Assembly (NCBI GenBank): GCA_020632795.1
Contig: JACKEV010000006.1
Coordinates: forward strand, 616,501 to 680,500
Length of the DNA stretch: 64,000 bases
From: Alphaproteobacteria bacterium
Lineage (GTDB): Bacteria > Myxococcota_A > UBA796 > CAJQPC01
Direction of reading: 5' to 3'
The notes beneath the pieces were generated by a model. The model had not been told where the DNA came from. It searched no databases and worked only from the letters and a program-made list of their open reading frames with translations. Position numbers and translations under genes: made by a program. Positions 31,418 to 39,138 of this stretch are shown here, in pieces; position 1 is the first letter of the stretch, and each line of letters starts with the position of its first letter.

Positions 31418-31833
31418 TGCGCGCAGCAGGTGATGTCGAAGACGGCCTGCTCCTCGTTCACGTCGACCTTCAGCTCCCAGTGGCCCTCCATGTGGAAGAG
31501 CAGGCCGTCGGCGGTCCAGGTGCCGTCCCCGTTGTCGGTGACGGTGGGGGTGACGTTCATGCCGTGCCCGTGGGCGGGCATGCCGGCGTCAACGGTCACG
31601 ACCGCGTCGGTGAGCGGGCTGCCGCCCTCCTTGACCTCGAGGTTGACCGCGAAGTAGTCGTTGAACGGGATCGGGTCGGGGACAGGGGCCCAGGAGACCG
31701 AATAGGGGCCGGCGTCGATCTCGCGCAGCTCCTCGTAGGTGGCGGTGTCCTGGGAGTCGTCGGTCGTGTCCCGATCGCCGCAGGCGGCGAGCAGGAGCGC
31801 GGCCCAGAGAAGGGCAGGGCGGTAAGGTCTCAT
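31414..31833 (-). CDS. YtkA/FixH-like lipoprotein
   Basis: 139 residues. Lipobox L-L-L-A-A-C-G followed by an acidic spacer (D-R-D-T-T-D-D-S-Q-D-T). The domain P-I-P-F-N-D-Y-F-A-V-N-L-E-V, then D-A-G-M-P-A-H-G-H-G-M-N-V-T-P and G-H-W-E-L-K-V-D-V matches YtkA-like small beta domains. The M-P-x-H-G-H-G-M cluster and a C-terminal C-C could bind copper. The ATG codes downstream into the di-heme protein gene, so the two probably function together in envelope redox or metal handling. Confidence 0.75.
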   Translation of the reverse strand: MRPYRPALLWAALLLAACGDRDTTDDSQDTATYEELREIDAGPYSVSWAPVPDPIPFNDYFAVNLEVKEGGSPLTDAVVTVDAGMPAHGHGMNVTPTVTDNGDGTWTADGLLFHMEGHWELKVDVNEEQAVFDITCCAQ

Positions 31834-31891
31834 GCGACAAACGTAGCCGACCCGGCCCCGGGGAGGCCAGGGATCCCCGCCAGCGGCTGCG

Positions 31892-32974
31892 CTACAGCAG
31901 CTTCCGCACCTTCGCGGCCAGCTTCTCGGCCTGTCGCGCGCGGGGGTGGTCGGTCCGGGCGAGCTGATCGAGGTGGCGGAGGCCCTCGTCGTGCCGCCCG
32001 GCCAGCAGGAGGGCCTGGCCCAGCCACCAATCCAGCCCGAAGGGCTCGAAGCCGCCGTCGGCCAGCTCCTGGAGCAGGGGCACGGCGTCCGCGCCGTCGC
32101 GGGTGCAGACGTAGGCCAGCCCCTCGTACCACTGGAGCCAGGGATCGTCGGGGGCCGAGCCCCGCACCGTGCGCAGCATCGCGGCGGCGCGGGGGCAGTC
32201 GCCGTCCCGCATGTGCAGGAGCGCCTCCCGGGCGTCGCCGTCGTACAGCTCGGCGCGGCCGGTCGGGGGCAGCTCCGGCGGCAGCATCGCGGCGATGGCC
32301 CAGCGGGTCTCCTCAGGGGAGAGCTGGGCCTTGGCGTAGGCGAACACCGCCATCGCCAGCAGGATGAGCGCGATGGGCACCAGGCCGGCGCGGGTGCCGG
32401 TGCGGGGCGCGGGCTGCTCGATGACCTGGGAGATGGGATCGTTCGGGTCTCGGAGCAGCTTGTGGGGGCGCCCGTGGGTGTCGGGCGCCTTCCGGGTGAC
32501 CGGCGGGGCGGCGGCGACGGCCGGGGTGTCGTTGACCGCGACGCTGGCGGTGGCCGCGGCGCGGGCGGCCGCGCCGACCAGCTCGACGTGGCGCTTGCAG
32601 GTGGTGCAGCCCTCCAGGTGCGGGCGGAGCTGGGCGGCCTGCGCCGCGGACGCGGTCTCCAGGCCGACGGCGACCAGGGCAGCGGTCGTGGGGTGCTCGG
32701 CTTCGGCGACCGCCTCGTGGCGCCTCAGGCGCTCCAGCCCGGCGCGTGAGGCCGCCGCCATCGCCTCGGCGGCCATGCCCACGCTGTCGCGCTGCCGCTC
32801 GATCATCGCCTCCGCCGCAGCGCCCTGCTCCAGGGGCTGACGCTGGTCAGCAGGGATGAAGCTCCACTGGGGCGCGGCGAGCACGCGCGCAGCCACCGCG
32901 CGCAGGTGATTGCGCACCGCCGTGGCCGCGGTGGGGTCGCCGTCCCGAAACCTTCGAAGCAGCTCTTCGTCCAT
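31892..32974 (-). CDS. Membrane protein with anti-sigma-like Cys motif and TPR-type tail
   Basis: 360 residues from ATG 32974. A helical cytosolic part (1-90) resembles sigma/anti-sigma associated proteins. The segment L-R-P-H-L-E-G-C-T-T-C-K-R-H-V (about 130-145) has the H-x3-C-x2-C spacing of zinc-binding anti-sigma factors (zf-HC2). One membrane helix (L-V-P-I-A-L-I-L-L-A-M-A-V-F near 215) leads to TPR-like repeats (G-D-C-P-R-A-A-A-M-L-R-T-V to the end) outside. No sigma-factor gene is next to it. It is divergent from leucine dehydrogenase. Confidence 0.68.
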   Translation of the reverse strand: MDEELLRRFRDGDPTAATAVRNHLRAVAARVLAAPQWSFIPADQRQPLEQGAAAEAMIERQRDSVGMAAEAMAAASRAGLERLRRHEAVAEAEHPTTAALVAVGLETASAAQAAQLRPHLEGCTTCKRHVELVGAAARAAATASVAVNDTPAVAAAPPVTRKAPDTHGRPHKLLRDPNDPISQVIEQPAPRTGTRAGLVPIALILLAMAVFAYAKAQLSPEETRWAIAAMLPPELPPTGRAELYDGDAREALLHMRDGDCPRAAAMLRTVRGSAPDDPWLQWYEGLAYVCTRDGADAVPLLQELADGGFEPFGLDWWLGQALLLAGRHDEGLRHLDQLARTDHPRARQAEKLAAKVRKLL

Positions 32975-33116
32975 CTGGTCCCAGCCTCTTCCTGAGGACG
33001 CACCCATCATACCGCGTGGGCGGTTGACCAAGGCTTGACAGGGTTGCGATGGGTGCCCACGGTCGCTGTCCGGGGGGGGTGATAAGTAGAGGCACCGGTT
33101 CAGGGAGTATTGCGGA

Positions 33117-34184
33117 ATGAACGCGTTCAAGCAGATGGCGGAGATGGGCCACGAGCAGGTGGCCTTCTTCCGCAACGACGACGTCGGCCTGCGGGCCATC
33201 ATCGCCATCCACAACACCACGCTCGGGCCCGGCCTGGGCGGGTGTCGCCTCTACCCCTATGCGTCCGAGGCGGACGCGCTGCGCGACGTGCTGCGCCTCT
33301 CGCGCGGCATGACCTACAAGGCCTCCATCGCCGGCCTGGATCTGGGCGGCGGCAAGGCGGTGATCATCGGCGATCCGGGCATCAAGTCCGAGGCGCTGTT
33401 CCGGGCCTTCGGGCAGGCCGTGCAGAGCCTTGGCGGCCGCTACATCACCGCCGAGGACATGAACACCAACGTCGAGGACATGAACAACATCCACCGGGAG
33501 ACGGACTTCGTCACCGGCGGCGGCCAGGCCACGGGCGGCTCCGGCGACCCCTCGCCGGTCACCGCGTGGGGTGTCTTCCACGGCATCCGGGCCACGCTGG
33601 AGGTGGTCTTCGGCTCCCCGGACGTGCGCGGGCGCAAGGTGGCGATCCAGGGCTGCGGCAACGTCGGGCGCTACCTCGCCGGCTACCTCGCCGAGGCCGG
33701 GGCGTCGCTCTACTACACCGACATCAACGGCGCCCGGGTGCAGCGCGTCATCGACCAGCACGGCGGCGTCGCCATCGAGGGCGACGAGTTCTACGGCCTG
33801 GACGTCGACGTGCTCGCCCCCTGCGCGGTCGGCGGCATCATCAACAAGCACACCATCCCGCTGCTCAAGGCGCCCATCATCTGCGGCGGCGCCAACAACA
33901 TCCTCAACGACGAGGTGCCCGACGGCGAGGCCCTGGCCGAGAAGGGCGTGACCTACGGCCCCGACTACGTGGTCAACGCGGGCGGGCTCATCAACGTCTA
34001 CTCCGAGCTGAAGGGCTACCCCCGGGCCAAGGCGATGGACGACGCCGCCAACATCTTCAACACCACGAAGAGCATCATCAACAAGGCCAAGTCCGAGGGC
34101 ATCACCACCATCGAGGCCGCGAACCATCTGGCCGAGGCCCGCATCAACGCGGTGGCGAAGCTGCGGTCCTTCCACCTGGGCTGA
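33117..34184 (+). CDS. Leucine (Glu/Leu/Phe/Val-type) dehydrogenase
   Basis: 355 residues, typical for leucine dehydrogenase. L-G-P-G-L-G-G-C-R, the catalytic Lys in Y-K-A-S and G-L-D-L-G-G-G-K-A, T-A-E-D-M-N-T, and the NAD-binding G-C-G-N-V-G-R-Y-L agree with the family; A-N-N-I-L-N and V-N-A-G-G-L-I-N-V close the active site. It interconverts branched-chain amino acids and 2-keto acids, which feeds branched fatty acid and secondary metabolism in myxobacteria. TTGACA at 33035-33040 is a possible -35 element but no good -10 follows at 17 bases. Ribosome site GGGAG before ATG 33117. Confidence 0.9.
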   Translation: MNAFKQMAEMGHEQVAFFRNDDVGLRAIIAIHNTTLGPGLGGCRLYPYASEADALRDVLRLSRGMTYKASIAGLDLGGGKAVIIGDPGIKSEALFRAFGQAVQSLGGRYITAEDMNTNVEDMNNIHRETDFVTGGGQATGGSGDPSPVTAWGVFHGIRATLEVVFGSPDVRGRKVAIQGCGNVGRYLAGYLAEAGASLYYTDINGARVQRVIDQHGGVAIEGDEFYGLDVDVLAPCAVGGIINKHTIPLLKAPIICGGANNILNDEVPDGEALAEKGVTYGPDYVVNAGGLINVYSELKGYPRAKAMDDAANIFNTTKSIINKAKSEGITTIEAANHLAEARINAVAKLRSFHLG

Positions 34185-34238
34185 GCCTGCGTGGCTTTCA
34201 GCGGAGGCGTCGTCCGAAAGGGCGGCGCCTTCGGTGCT

Positions 34239-35165
34239 TCAGCGGTCCGGCGTGTCGTCGAGCAGCGCGTCCGGGTCGAGGCCAGCGTCGAGGAGGGCCT
34301 GGCGGGCGCGCTGGAGCCTGGACTCGGTGGCGTCGAGCTTGGACTCGGCGACGTCGAGCTTGGACTCGGCGACGTCGAGCCTGGACTCGGTGTCCTTGAG
34401 CTGGGCCTTCGCGGCCTCAAGCTGCTCCTGGGCCTGGCGCGCGGAGGCCTCGATGGTGGCCTTCACCCGGAGCTGGTCCAGGCGCGATGCGTAGTTGTAG
34501 TACTCGCGCTCCTGGTCGGAGATCTCGATCAGGGTGCTCATGGCCTGCCTCAACTCCGGGGTGTTCAACGCATCGGGCAGCGCGGTCCAATACCGGGCCT
34601 CACTCAAGAATGTACACCAGCGCTGCTCATCATCAAGTGGAAGGGCCTCGCGGCGCAGCTTCGGCAGCTCGATGACGTGGAGGCTCAGGTGATCGCAGAG
34701 GGTGACGCGGTGGTCGCGGTCGAAGGCGGTGAACCGGTGGTGGACGGCCGGGCTCTCCGATAGCATGACCTCGTCGAGCAGCCAGATGGAGGTCACCGGC
34801 TCCAAGGTCTTGTAGTCATGCCCCTTGACGAGCTGGGCCTGGTAGAGGTCAGCCCAGGTGTAGAGCATGCGCGGCCGCAGTCCGCGGTGGAGCAGGACCT
34901 GGACCTCGATGTGGAAGGTCCGACCGAGGGCATCCCGGGCCTTGACGTCGACGACGCTGAGCTTGTCCTCGGCGAAGTCACGGTCGTTGAAGGGGTTGAC
35001 GAGCGTGACGTCCTGGATGGGCTGTTGGGGCCGCAGGATGGCGTTGAGGAAGTGGCGGGTGAGGTTCTTGTTCGGCTCGGCCCCGAGGAGGCGCTTGAAG
35101 GCGTAGTCCACGAGGGGGTTGATCGGGTGTCGCATGGGGTGTCCGGGAAGGTCCGGAGCCCCCAT
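34239..35165 (-). CDS. Rpn-family PD-(D/E)XK nuclease, left copy
   Basis: 308 residues. N-P-L-V-D-Y-A-F-K-R-L-L-G opens the Rpn/PDDEXK_2 domain; V-V-D-V-K-A-R-D is the D-x-n-D/E-x-K core with H-I-E-V-Q-V as the second acidic-Gln motif, and L-Y-T-W-A-D-L-Y follows. The C-terminal 90 residues form a coiled coil (E-A-K-A-Q-L-K-D-T-E-S) with three extra heptads of the type D-V-A-E-S-K-L not found in the right copy. E. coli Rpn proteins are DNases that promote recombination; they are often annotated as transposases but have no DDE domain. The start may be the Met at codon 11 (35135). Confidence 0.88.
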   Translation of the reverse strand: MGAPDLPGHPMRHPINPLVDYAFKRLLGAEPNKNLTRHFLNAILRPQQPIQDVTLVNPFNDRDFAEDKLSVVDVKARDALGRTFHIEVQVLLHRGLRPRMLYTWADLYQAQLVKGHDYKTLEPVTSIWLLDEVMLSESPAVHHRFTAFDRDHRVTLCDHLSLHVIELPKLRREALPLDDEQRWCTFLSEARYWTALPDALNTPELRQAMSTLIEISDQEREYYNYASRLDQLRVKATIEASARQAQEQLEAAKAQLKDTESRLDVAESKLDVAESKLDATESRLQRARQALLDAGLDPDALLDDTPDR

Positions 35166-35196
35166 ACGGTCCGGTCAGCCGAGCGCCCAACAGCCT

Positions 35197-35211
35197 GGAC
35201 AAGAATTGTCC
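35197..35211. promoter_or_regulatory. Palindrome upstream of the left rpn copy
   Basis: GGACAA and TTGTCC are perfect arms around GAA, 32 bases before the annotated start of the left rpn gene. The same site recurs at 36182-36196 in the right copy, so each gene carries its own. It could be an operator; no known family assigned. Confidence 0.4.
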
Positions 35212-35221
35212 CCGGTTGCCG

Positions 35222-35276
35222 TCAGAACCAGCCGGTCTCGTCCAGCCCCTCGCAGTGCTCGGTCACGATGACGCCG
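35222..35276 (-). pseudogene. 3' fragment of the lipoprotein gene at 36207-36953
   Basis: 55 bases identical to 36207-36261, the last 17 codons plus stop of the acidic-spacer lipoprotein gene. Homology stops abruptly at 35276/36261. It was carried along when the rpn region was duplicated and cannot be expressed as a protein. Confidence 0.88.
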
Positions 35277-35286
35277 GTCGCCGCCT

Positions 35287-36150
35287 TCAGCGGTCCGGCG
35301 TGTCGTCGAGCAGCGCGTCCGGGTCGAGACCAGCGTCGAGGAGGGCCTGGCGGGCGCGCTGGAGCTTGGACTCGGTGTCCTTGAGCTGGGCCTTCGCGGC
35401 CTCAAGCTGCTCCTGGGCCTGGCGCGCGGAGGCCTCGATGGTGGCCTTCACCCGGAGCTGGTCCAGGCGCGATGCGTAGTTGTAGTACTCGCGCTCCTGG
35501 TCGGAGATCTCGATCAGGGTGCTCATGGCCTGCCTCAACTCCGGGGTGTTCAACGCATCGGGCAGCGCGGTCCAATACCGGGCCTCACTCAAGAATGTAC
35601 ACCAGCGCTGCTCATCATCAAGTGGAAGGGCCTCGCGGCGCAGCTTTGGCAGCTCGATGACGTGGAGGCTCAGGTGATCGCAGAGGGTGACGCGGTGGTC
35701 GCGGTCGAAGGCGGTGAACCGGTGGTGGACGGCCGGGCTCTCCGATAGCATGACCTCGTCGAGCAGCCAGATGGAGGTCACCGGCTCCAAGGTCTTGTAG
35801 TCATGCCCCTTGACGAGCTGGGCCTGGTAGAGGTCAGCCCAGGTGTAGAGCATGCGCGGCCGCAGTCCGCGGTGGAGCAGGACCTGGACCTCGATGTGGA
35901 AGGTCCGACCGAGGGCATCCCGGGCCTTGACGTCGACGACGCTGAGCTTGTCCTCGGCGAAGTCACGGTCGTTGAAGGGGTTGACGAGCGTGACCTCCTG
36001 GATGGGCTGCTGGGGGCGCAGGATGGCGTTGAGGAAGTGGCGGGTGAGGTTCTTGTTCGGCTCGGCCCCGAGGAGGCGCTTGAAGGCGTAGTCCACGAGG
36101 GGGTTGATCGGGTGTCGCATGGGGTGTCCGGGAAGGTCCGGAGCCCCCAT
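35287..36150 (-). CDS. Rpn-family PD-(D/E)XK nuclease, right copy
   Basis: 287 residues, almost identical to the left copy: the same N-P-L-V-D-Y-A-F-K start, V-V-D-V-K-A-R-D core and helical tail, but without the three extra heptads (L-K-D-T-E-S-K-L-Q-R-A-R-Q here). Few codon changes separate the two (for example Q-D-V-T versus Q-E-V-T near residue 52), pointing to a recent duplication. Both frames are intact. The short intergenic region before it carries the same palindrome as the left copy. Confidence 0.88.
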   Translation of the reverse strand: MGAPDLPGHPMRHPINPLVDYAFKRLLGAEPNKNLTRHFLNAILRPQQPIQEVTLVNPFNDRDFAEDKLSVVDVKARDALGRTFHIEVQVLLHRGLRPRMLYTWADLYQAQLVKGHDYKTLEPVTSIWLLDEVMLSESPAVHHRFTAFDRDHRVTLCDHLSLHVIELPKLRREALPLDDEQRWCTFLSEARYWTALPDALNTPELRQAMSTLIEISDQEREYYNYASRLDQLRVKATIEASARQAQEQLEAAKAQLKDTESKLQRARQALLDAGLDPDALLDDTPDR

Positions 36151-36181
36151 ACGGTCCGGTCAGCCGAGCGCCCAACAGCCT

Positions 36182-36196
36182 GGACAAGAATTGTCC
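36182..36196. promoter_or_regulatory. Palindrome upstream of the right rpn copy
   Basis: GGACAA-GAA-TTGTCC, the same site as at 35197-35211, lying between the lipoprotein gene stop and the right rpn start. Confidence 0.4.
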
Positions 36197-36206
36197 CCGG
36201 TTGCCG

Positions 36207-36953
36207 TCAGAACCAGCCGGTCTCGTCCAGCCCCTCGCAGTGCTCGGTCACGATGACGCCGTCCACCCGGCCCGAGGCCTTGTGCTCGCCGGGCCGGTCG
36301 CTGGAGTAGGGGAAGGTGCCCTCCCACTCCCGCAGGGCGAGGTTGAGGACGAGGTCGTCCTCGCCCTCGGCCAGGAAGCTGATGTCGAACGTGCCCTTCC
36401 AGGACGCCGCCTCGTAGTAGTCGCCGGACCAGTAGTAGTCGGGGAAGGTGGCCTGGCTGTCGTACACCCAGGAGCCCTCGCCGTAGGCGCACTGGGCGTT
36501 CTGGACCGCGCCGGACATGGTCTGGATGTCATACTCGGCCAGCGGCGGGGCGCCGACGTAGGTGAAGGTCAGGTTGCAGTGCCCCGGCAGGAACAGGTCG
36601 TTCTTGTCGACGACGTCGCCGCGCGGGTCGAACAGCTCGGCGATGATGTCGCAGGTCGCCGCCGGGTTGGACGAGGCGTAGATGAAGGTCTGCCGGTTGC
36701 TGTAGAAGCTGAACGCCTTGGCGATGGCGACCGTGCCCGTGAGCGTGCCGTCCCGCAGGTCGATGTTGCCCGCCGCGGTGGTCTCGGGGCGCTCGGTGCT
36801 GGTGTCGTCGCCGCCGGAGCTGGTGTCGTCGCCACCAGAGCTGGTGTCGTCGGCGCTGTCGTCGACGGTGACGTCGTCCTTGCCGGTGCAGCCGGCGACC
36901 AGGCCGCTGAGGGCCAACCACATCAGGACCGGGGCGGTGAGCGCGCGTCGCAT
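36207..36953 (-). CDS. Lipoprotein with acidic Asp/Ser/Gly spacer, unknown function
   Basis: 248 residues. Lipobox L-V-A-G-C-T-G-K-D-D near residue 22 is followed by a repetitive spacer (A-D-D-T-S-S-G-G-D-D-T-S-S-G-G-D-D) like those of the LRR lipoproteins further right. The mature domain is beta-rich and aromatic (F-P-D-Y-Y-W-S-G-D-Y-Y-E-A, A-S-W-K-G-T-F-D-I-S-F) with four Cys. No family recognised. Its 3' end was copied in the rpn duplication. Confidence 0.75.
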   Translation of the reverse strand: MRRALTAPVLMWLALSGLVAGCTGKDDVTVDDSADDTSSGGDDTSSGGDDTSTERPETTAAGNIDLRDGTLTGTVAIAKAFSFYSNRQTFIYASSNPAATCDIIAELFDPRGDVVDKNDLFLPGHCNLTFTYVGAPPLAEYDIQTMSGAVQNAQCAYGEGSWVYDSQATFPDYYWSGDYYEAASWKGTFDISFLAEGEDDLVLNLALREWEGTFPYSSDRPGEHKASGRVDGVIVTEHCEGLDETGWF

Positions 36954-36970
36954 GGGGCCTCCTTCTCGAA

Positions 36971-38038
36971 TCAGGATTCTCGCAGGCTTTCCTCCGCCGC
37001 GCCAGCGCTCCCCGGCTCCTCACGATCCCTTGACCACAGCCCCCCCAGGCTCAAGCCCTCCCGCCAGAGCGCCAGCAGACCCACGGCGGTGACCGGCAGG
37101 AAGCTCACCCCCCAGAACACCACCGCGAAGGCCTTGGCCGGGTCGACCGGCACGTCCCAGAGCACCAGCGTCTTCTCGATCGCGAAGTGGAAGACCCCGA
37201 AGAAGCCCGGCGCCTGGGGGAACACCACCGCCACGGCGATGGCCACGCCGGTGAAGCAGGCCGCCGCGGGGGGCAGGGTGAGGCGGAAAGCCTGGAAGAG
37301 CACGTAGATGGCCGCCGCGCCGTTGAACCAGATCGCCAGCGACAGCACCCCGGCCTGCCACATGCCCCGGCGATCGCGGGTGGCCCCGAGCCCCTCGACG
37401 AAGCCGTCGAACAGGTGCATGAAGCGCTCGGCCACCGGCGGGGGCGCGATGGACACGATGCGCGCGAACACCGCCCGCGCCGGGGCGCCCCGGGAGGCCA
37501 GCCAGAAGAACACCGCCATCGCGACCAGCGCCCCGGCTCCGGCGATGAGCCCGTAGAGCTTGAGCTTGTAGACCAGCAGGGCGTCCTCGCTGCTGTCGGC
37601 GGGGCTCTTGGGCATCAGGAGCATGGTCGCGGTGAGCACCGAGACCAGCCCGAAGATGTCGTAGACCCGCTCCATCACGTTGGTCGCGATGAGGGCGGGC
37701 AGGCTGGCGTGGGTGCGCCGGCTGGCCACCAGCGGCTTGGCGACCTCTCCGGCGCGGGCGGGCAGCAGCGTGTTGGCGGCGGCGCCGATGACCGTGGCCG
37801 AGAAGAGGTCCACGACGGTGGCCTCCGGGTCCACCGGCCGCAGCAGGACCTTCCAGCGCATCGCCCGCAGCACGAACTCGCCCACCAGCATGGCGCTGGC
37901 CAGGGCGACGTAGCTCACCCGCGCGCCCACCAGCTCAGCGTAGACGACGTCCCAGCGCCCGGTCCGGATGAACCAGATGCTCAGCGCCAGCGACAGCGCG
38001 ACGCCGATCCATGCGCGCCTGGGCAGCCGACGAGCCAT
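36971..38038 (-). CDS. LPG synthase-type (UPF0104) membrane protein
   Basis: 355 residues with about eight membrane helices. R-A-M-R-W-K-V-L-L, N-T-L-L-P-A-R-A-G-E-V and the C-terminal F-P-Q-A-P-G-F-F-G-V-F are signatures of the lysylphosphatidylglycerol synthase transmembrane family (glycosyltransferase 2-associated flippase-like proteins). Such proteins move lipid-linked substrates or hopanoid/carotenoid intermediates; the aminoacyltransferase domain of MprF is absent. The specific substrate is unknown. It starts 98 bases from the divergent kinase gene. Confidence 0.83.
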   Translation of the reverse strand: MARRLPRRAWIGVALSLALSIWFIRTGRWDVVYAELVGARVSYVALASAMLVGEFVLRAMRWKVLLRPVDPEATVVDLFSATVIGAAANTLLPARAGEVAKPLVASRRTHASLPALIATNVMERVYDIFGLVSVLTATMLLMPKSPADSSEDALLVYKLKLYGLIAGAGALVAMAVFFWLASRGAPARAVFARIVSIAPPPVAERFMHLFDGFVEGLGATRDRRGMWQAGVLSLAIWFNGAAAIYVLFQAFRLTLPPAAACFTGVAIAVAVVFPQAPGFFGVFHFAIEKTLVLWDVPVDPAKAFAVVFWGVSFLPVTAVGLLALWREGLSLGGLWSRDREEPGSAGAAEESLRES

Positions 38039-38136
38039 CCGGTCTCCAAGGTCGCGCTCCCTTTAGCCGGTTGCGCCCCTCGCGCCGAGCGCCCAGCCGC
38101 GATAGGCTGCCCGCCCTGCCCAAGCTGGAGGTCGCC

Positions 38137-39138
38137 GTGCGCTATGAGGTCGCCGGTCTCGGCAACGCCATCGTGGACGTGCTGGTCCGCATCCCCGACG
38201 ACACCATCCTGGGCCGACAGGGCCTCAAGCGGGGCGTGATGCACCCGGTCGATCACGCCCGTTGGTCCGAGATCTACGAGGACGTGAAGGAGCTGGGCGC
38301 GGAGATCACCGCGGGGGGCTCCTGCGCGAACACCATCTCGGCGCTGGGCCTGGCCGGGCGCCGGGTGACCTTCTGCGGGCAGGTCGGCGGCGATCAGTTC
38401 GGCGCGCTCTACCGCGCCCAGATGCGCGAGGCCTGCGGCGAGGACGCCCTGCACGAGGTCCGCGGGGCGAACACGGGCAAGTGCCTCTCCCTCATCTCCC
38501 GCTCCGACGCCGAGCGCACCCTGATCACCCACCTCGGCGCGGCCACCGAGCTGCCCCACATCGGCGAGTTCGCGGCGGTCATCCGCCAGAGCCGCCTGCT
38601 GCATGTCACCGGGTACCTCTTCCTGGGCGGCCCGATGGCGGACGCGGCGCGGTTCGCCCTGGGGGTTGCCCAGGAGGCCGGCGTGCCCGTGTCCATCGAC
38701 GTCGCCGACCCCTTCGTCATCCACGCCGTGCGCGAGGAGATGTGGCGGGTGGTGCGCGACCACGCCAGCATCGTCTTCCTCAACGCCGAGGAGTCCACCG
38801 CGCTCACCGACCTGCCGCCGGCCGACGCCATCCACGCGGTGGCGGCGCACGTGCCCACGGTCATCGTCAAGCAGGGCAGCAAGGGCTCGCTGGTGCGCCA
38901 CCACGAGGAGCTGGTGCGCGTCGGCGTCCACCCGGTCGAGGCCATCGACACCACGGGGGCAGGGGACGCCTACGCGGCGGGCTTCCTGTACGGCTTCATC
39001 GAGGGCTGGCCGCCCGCCGCCTGCGGGGACCTGGGCTCCCGCTTCGCCAGCCTGACGGTGGGCCAGATCGGGCCCGTCGTGCGCGACGCCGCGGCGCTGC
39101 GACGGGCGGTGGAGCACGCCCGGCCGAGGCACGCGTGA
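38137..39138 (+). CDS. PfkB-family sugar/nucleoside kinase (adenosine kinase-like)
   Basis: 333 residues from GTG 38137, preceded by GGAGG. V-A-G-L-G-N-A-I-V-D-V opens the PfkB fold; G-G-S-C-A-N-T near residue 61, V-G-G-D-Q-F-G, and the anion-hole/catalytic motif D-T-T-G-A-G-D-A-Y-A-A-G-F close to the C-terminus are intact. The early N-A-I-V-D and S-C-A-N favour adenosine kinase-like members over ribokinases. It phosphorylates a nucleoside or sugar hydroxyl with ATP. Its TGA overlaps the start of the SIR2-like gene. Confidence 0.88.
   Translation: MRYEVAGLGNAIVDVLVRIPDDTILGRQGLKRGVMHPVDHARWSEIYEDVKELGAEITAGGSCANTISALGLAGRRVTFCGQVGGDQFGALYRAQMREACGEDALHEVRGANTGKCLSLISRSDAERTLITHLGAATELPHIGEFAAVIRQSRLLHVTGYLFLGGPMADAARFALGVAQEAGVPVSIDVADPFVIHAVREEMWRVVRDHASIVFLNAEESTALTDLPPADAIHAVAAHVPTVIVKQGSKGSLVRHHEELVRVGVHPVEAIDTTGAGDAYAAGFLYGFIEGWPPAACGDLGSRFASLTVGQIGPVVRDAAALRRAVEHARPRHA

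Larger units (their letters stand above)
34237..35276. repeat. Left copy of a ~1 kb tandem duplication
   Basis: This block repeats at 35285-36261 with only scattered base changes and one 63-base length difference; the two copies are separated by 8 bases. It contains one rpn-like gene, its upstream region and 55 bases from the 3' end of the neighbouring lipoprotein gene. Confidence 0.92.
35285..36261. repeat. Right copy of the ~1 kb tandem duplication
   Basis: Corresponds to 34237-35276 minus 63 bases in the coiled-coil region. Its right end is continuous with the complete lipoprotein gene, so this is the ancestral position of the right junction. Confidence 0.92.

Noticed and set aside
33035..33063. 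Promoter of leucine dehydrogenase at TTGACA
   Set aside because: The -35 element is perfect, but the sequence 16-18 bases downstream is GC-rich with no -10; too weak to list as a feature.
34237..36261. Insertion sequence or transposon
   Set aside because: The repeated genes are Rpn-type nucleases, often labelled transposases, but there are no terminal inverted repeats or target-site duplications, and the boundaries cut into a neighbouring gene as in a plain tandem duplication.
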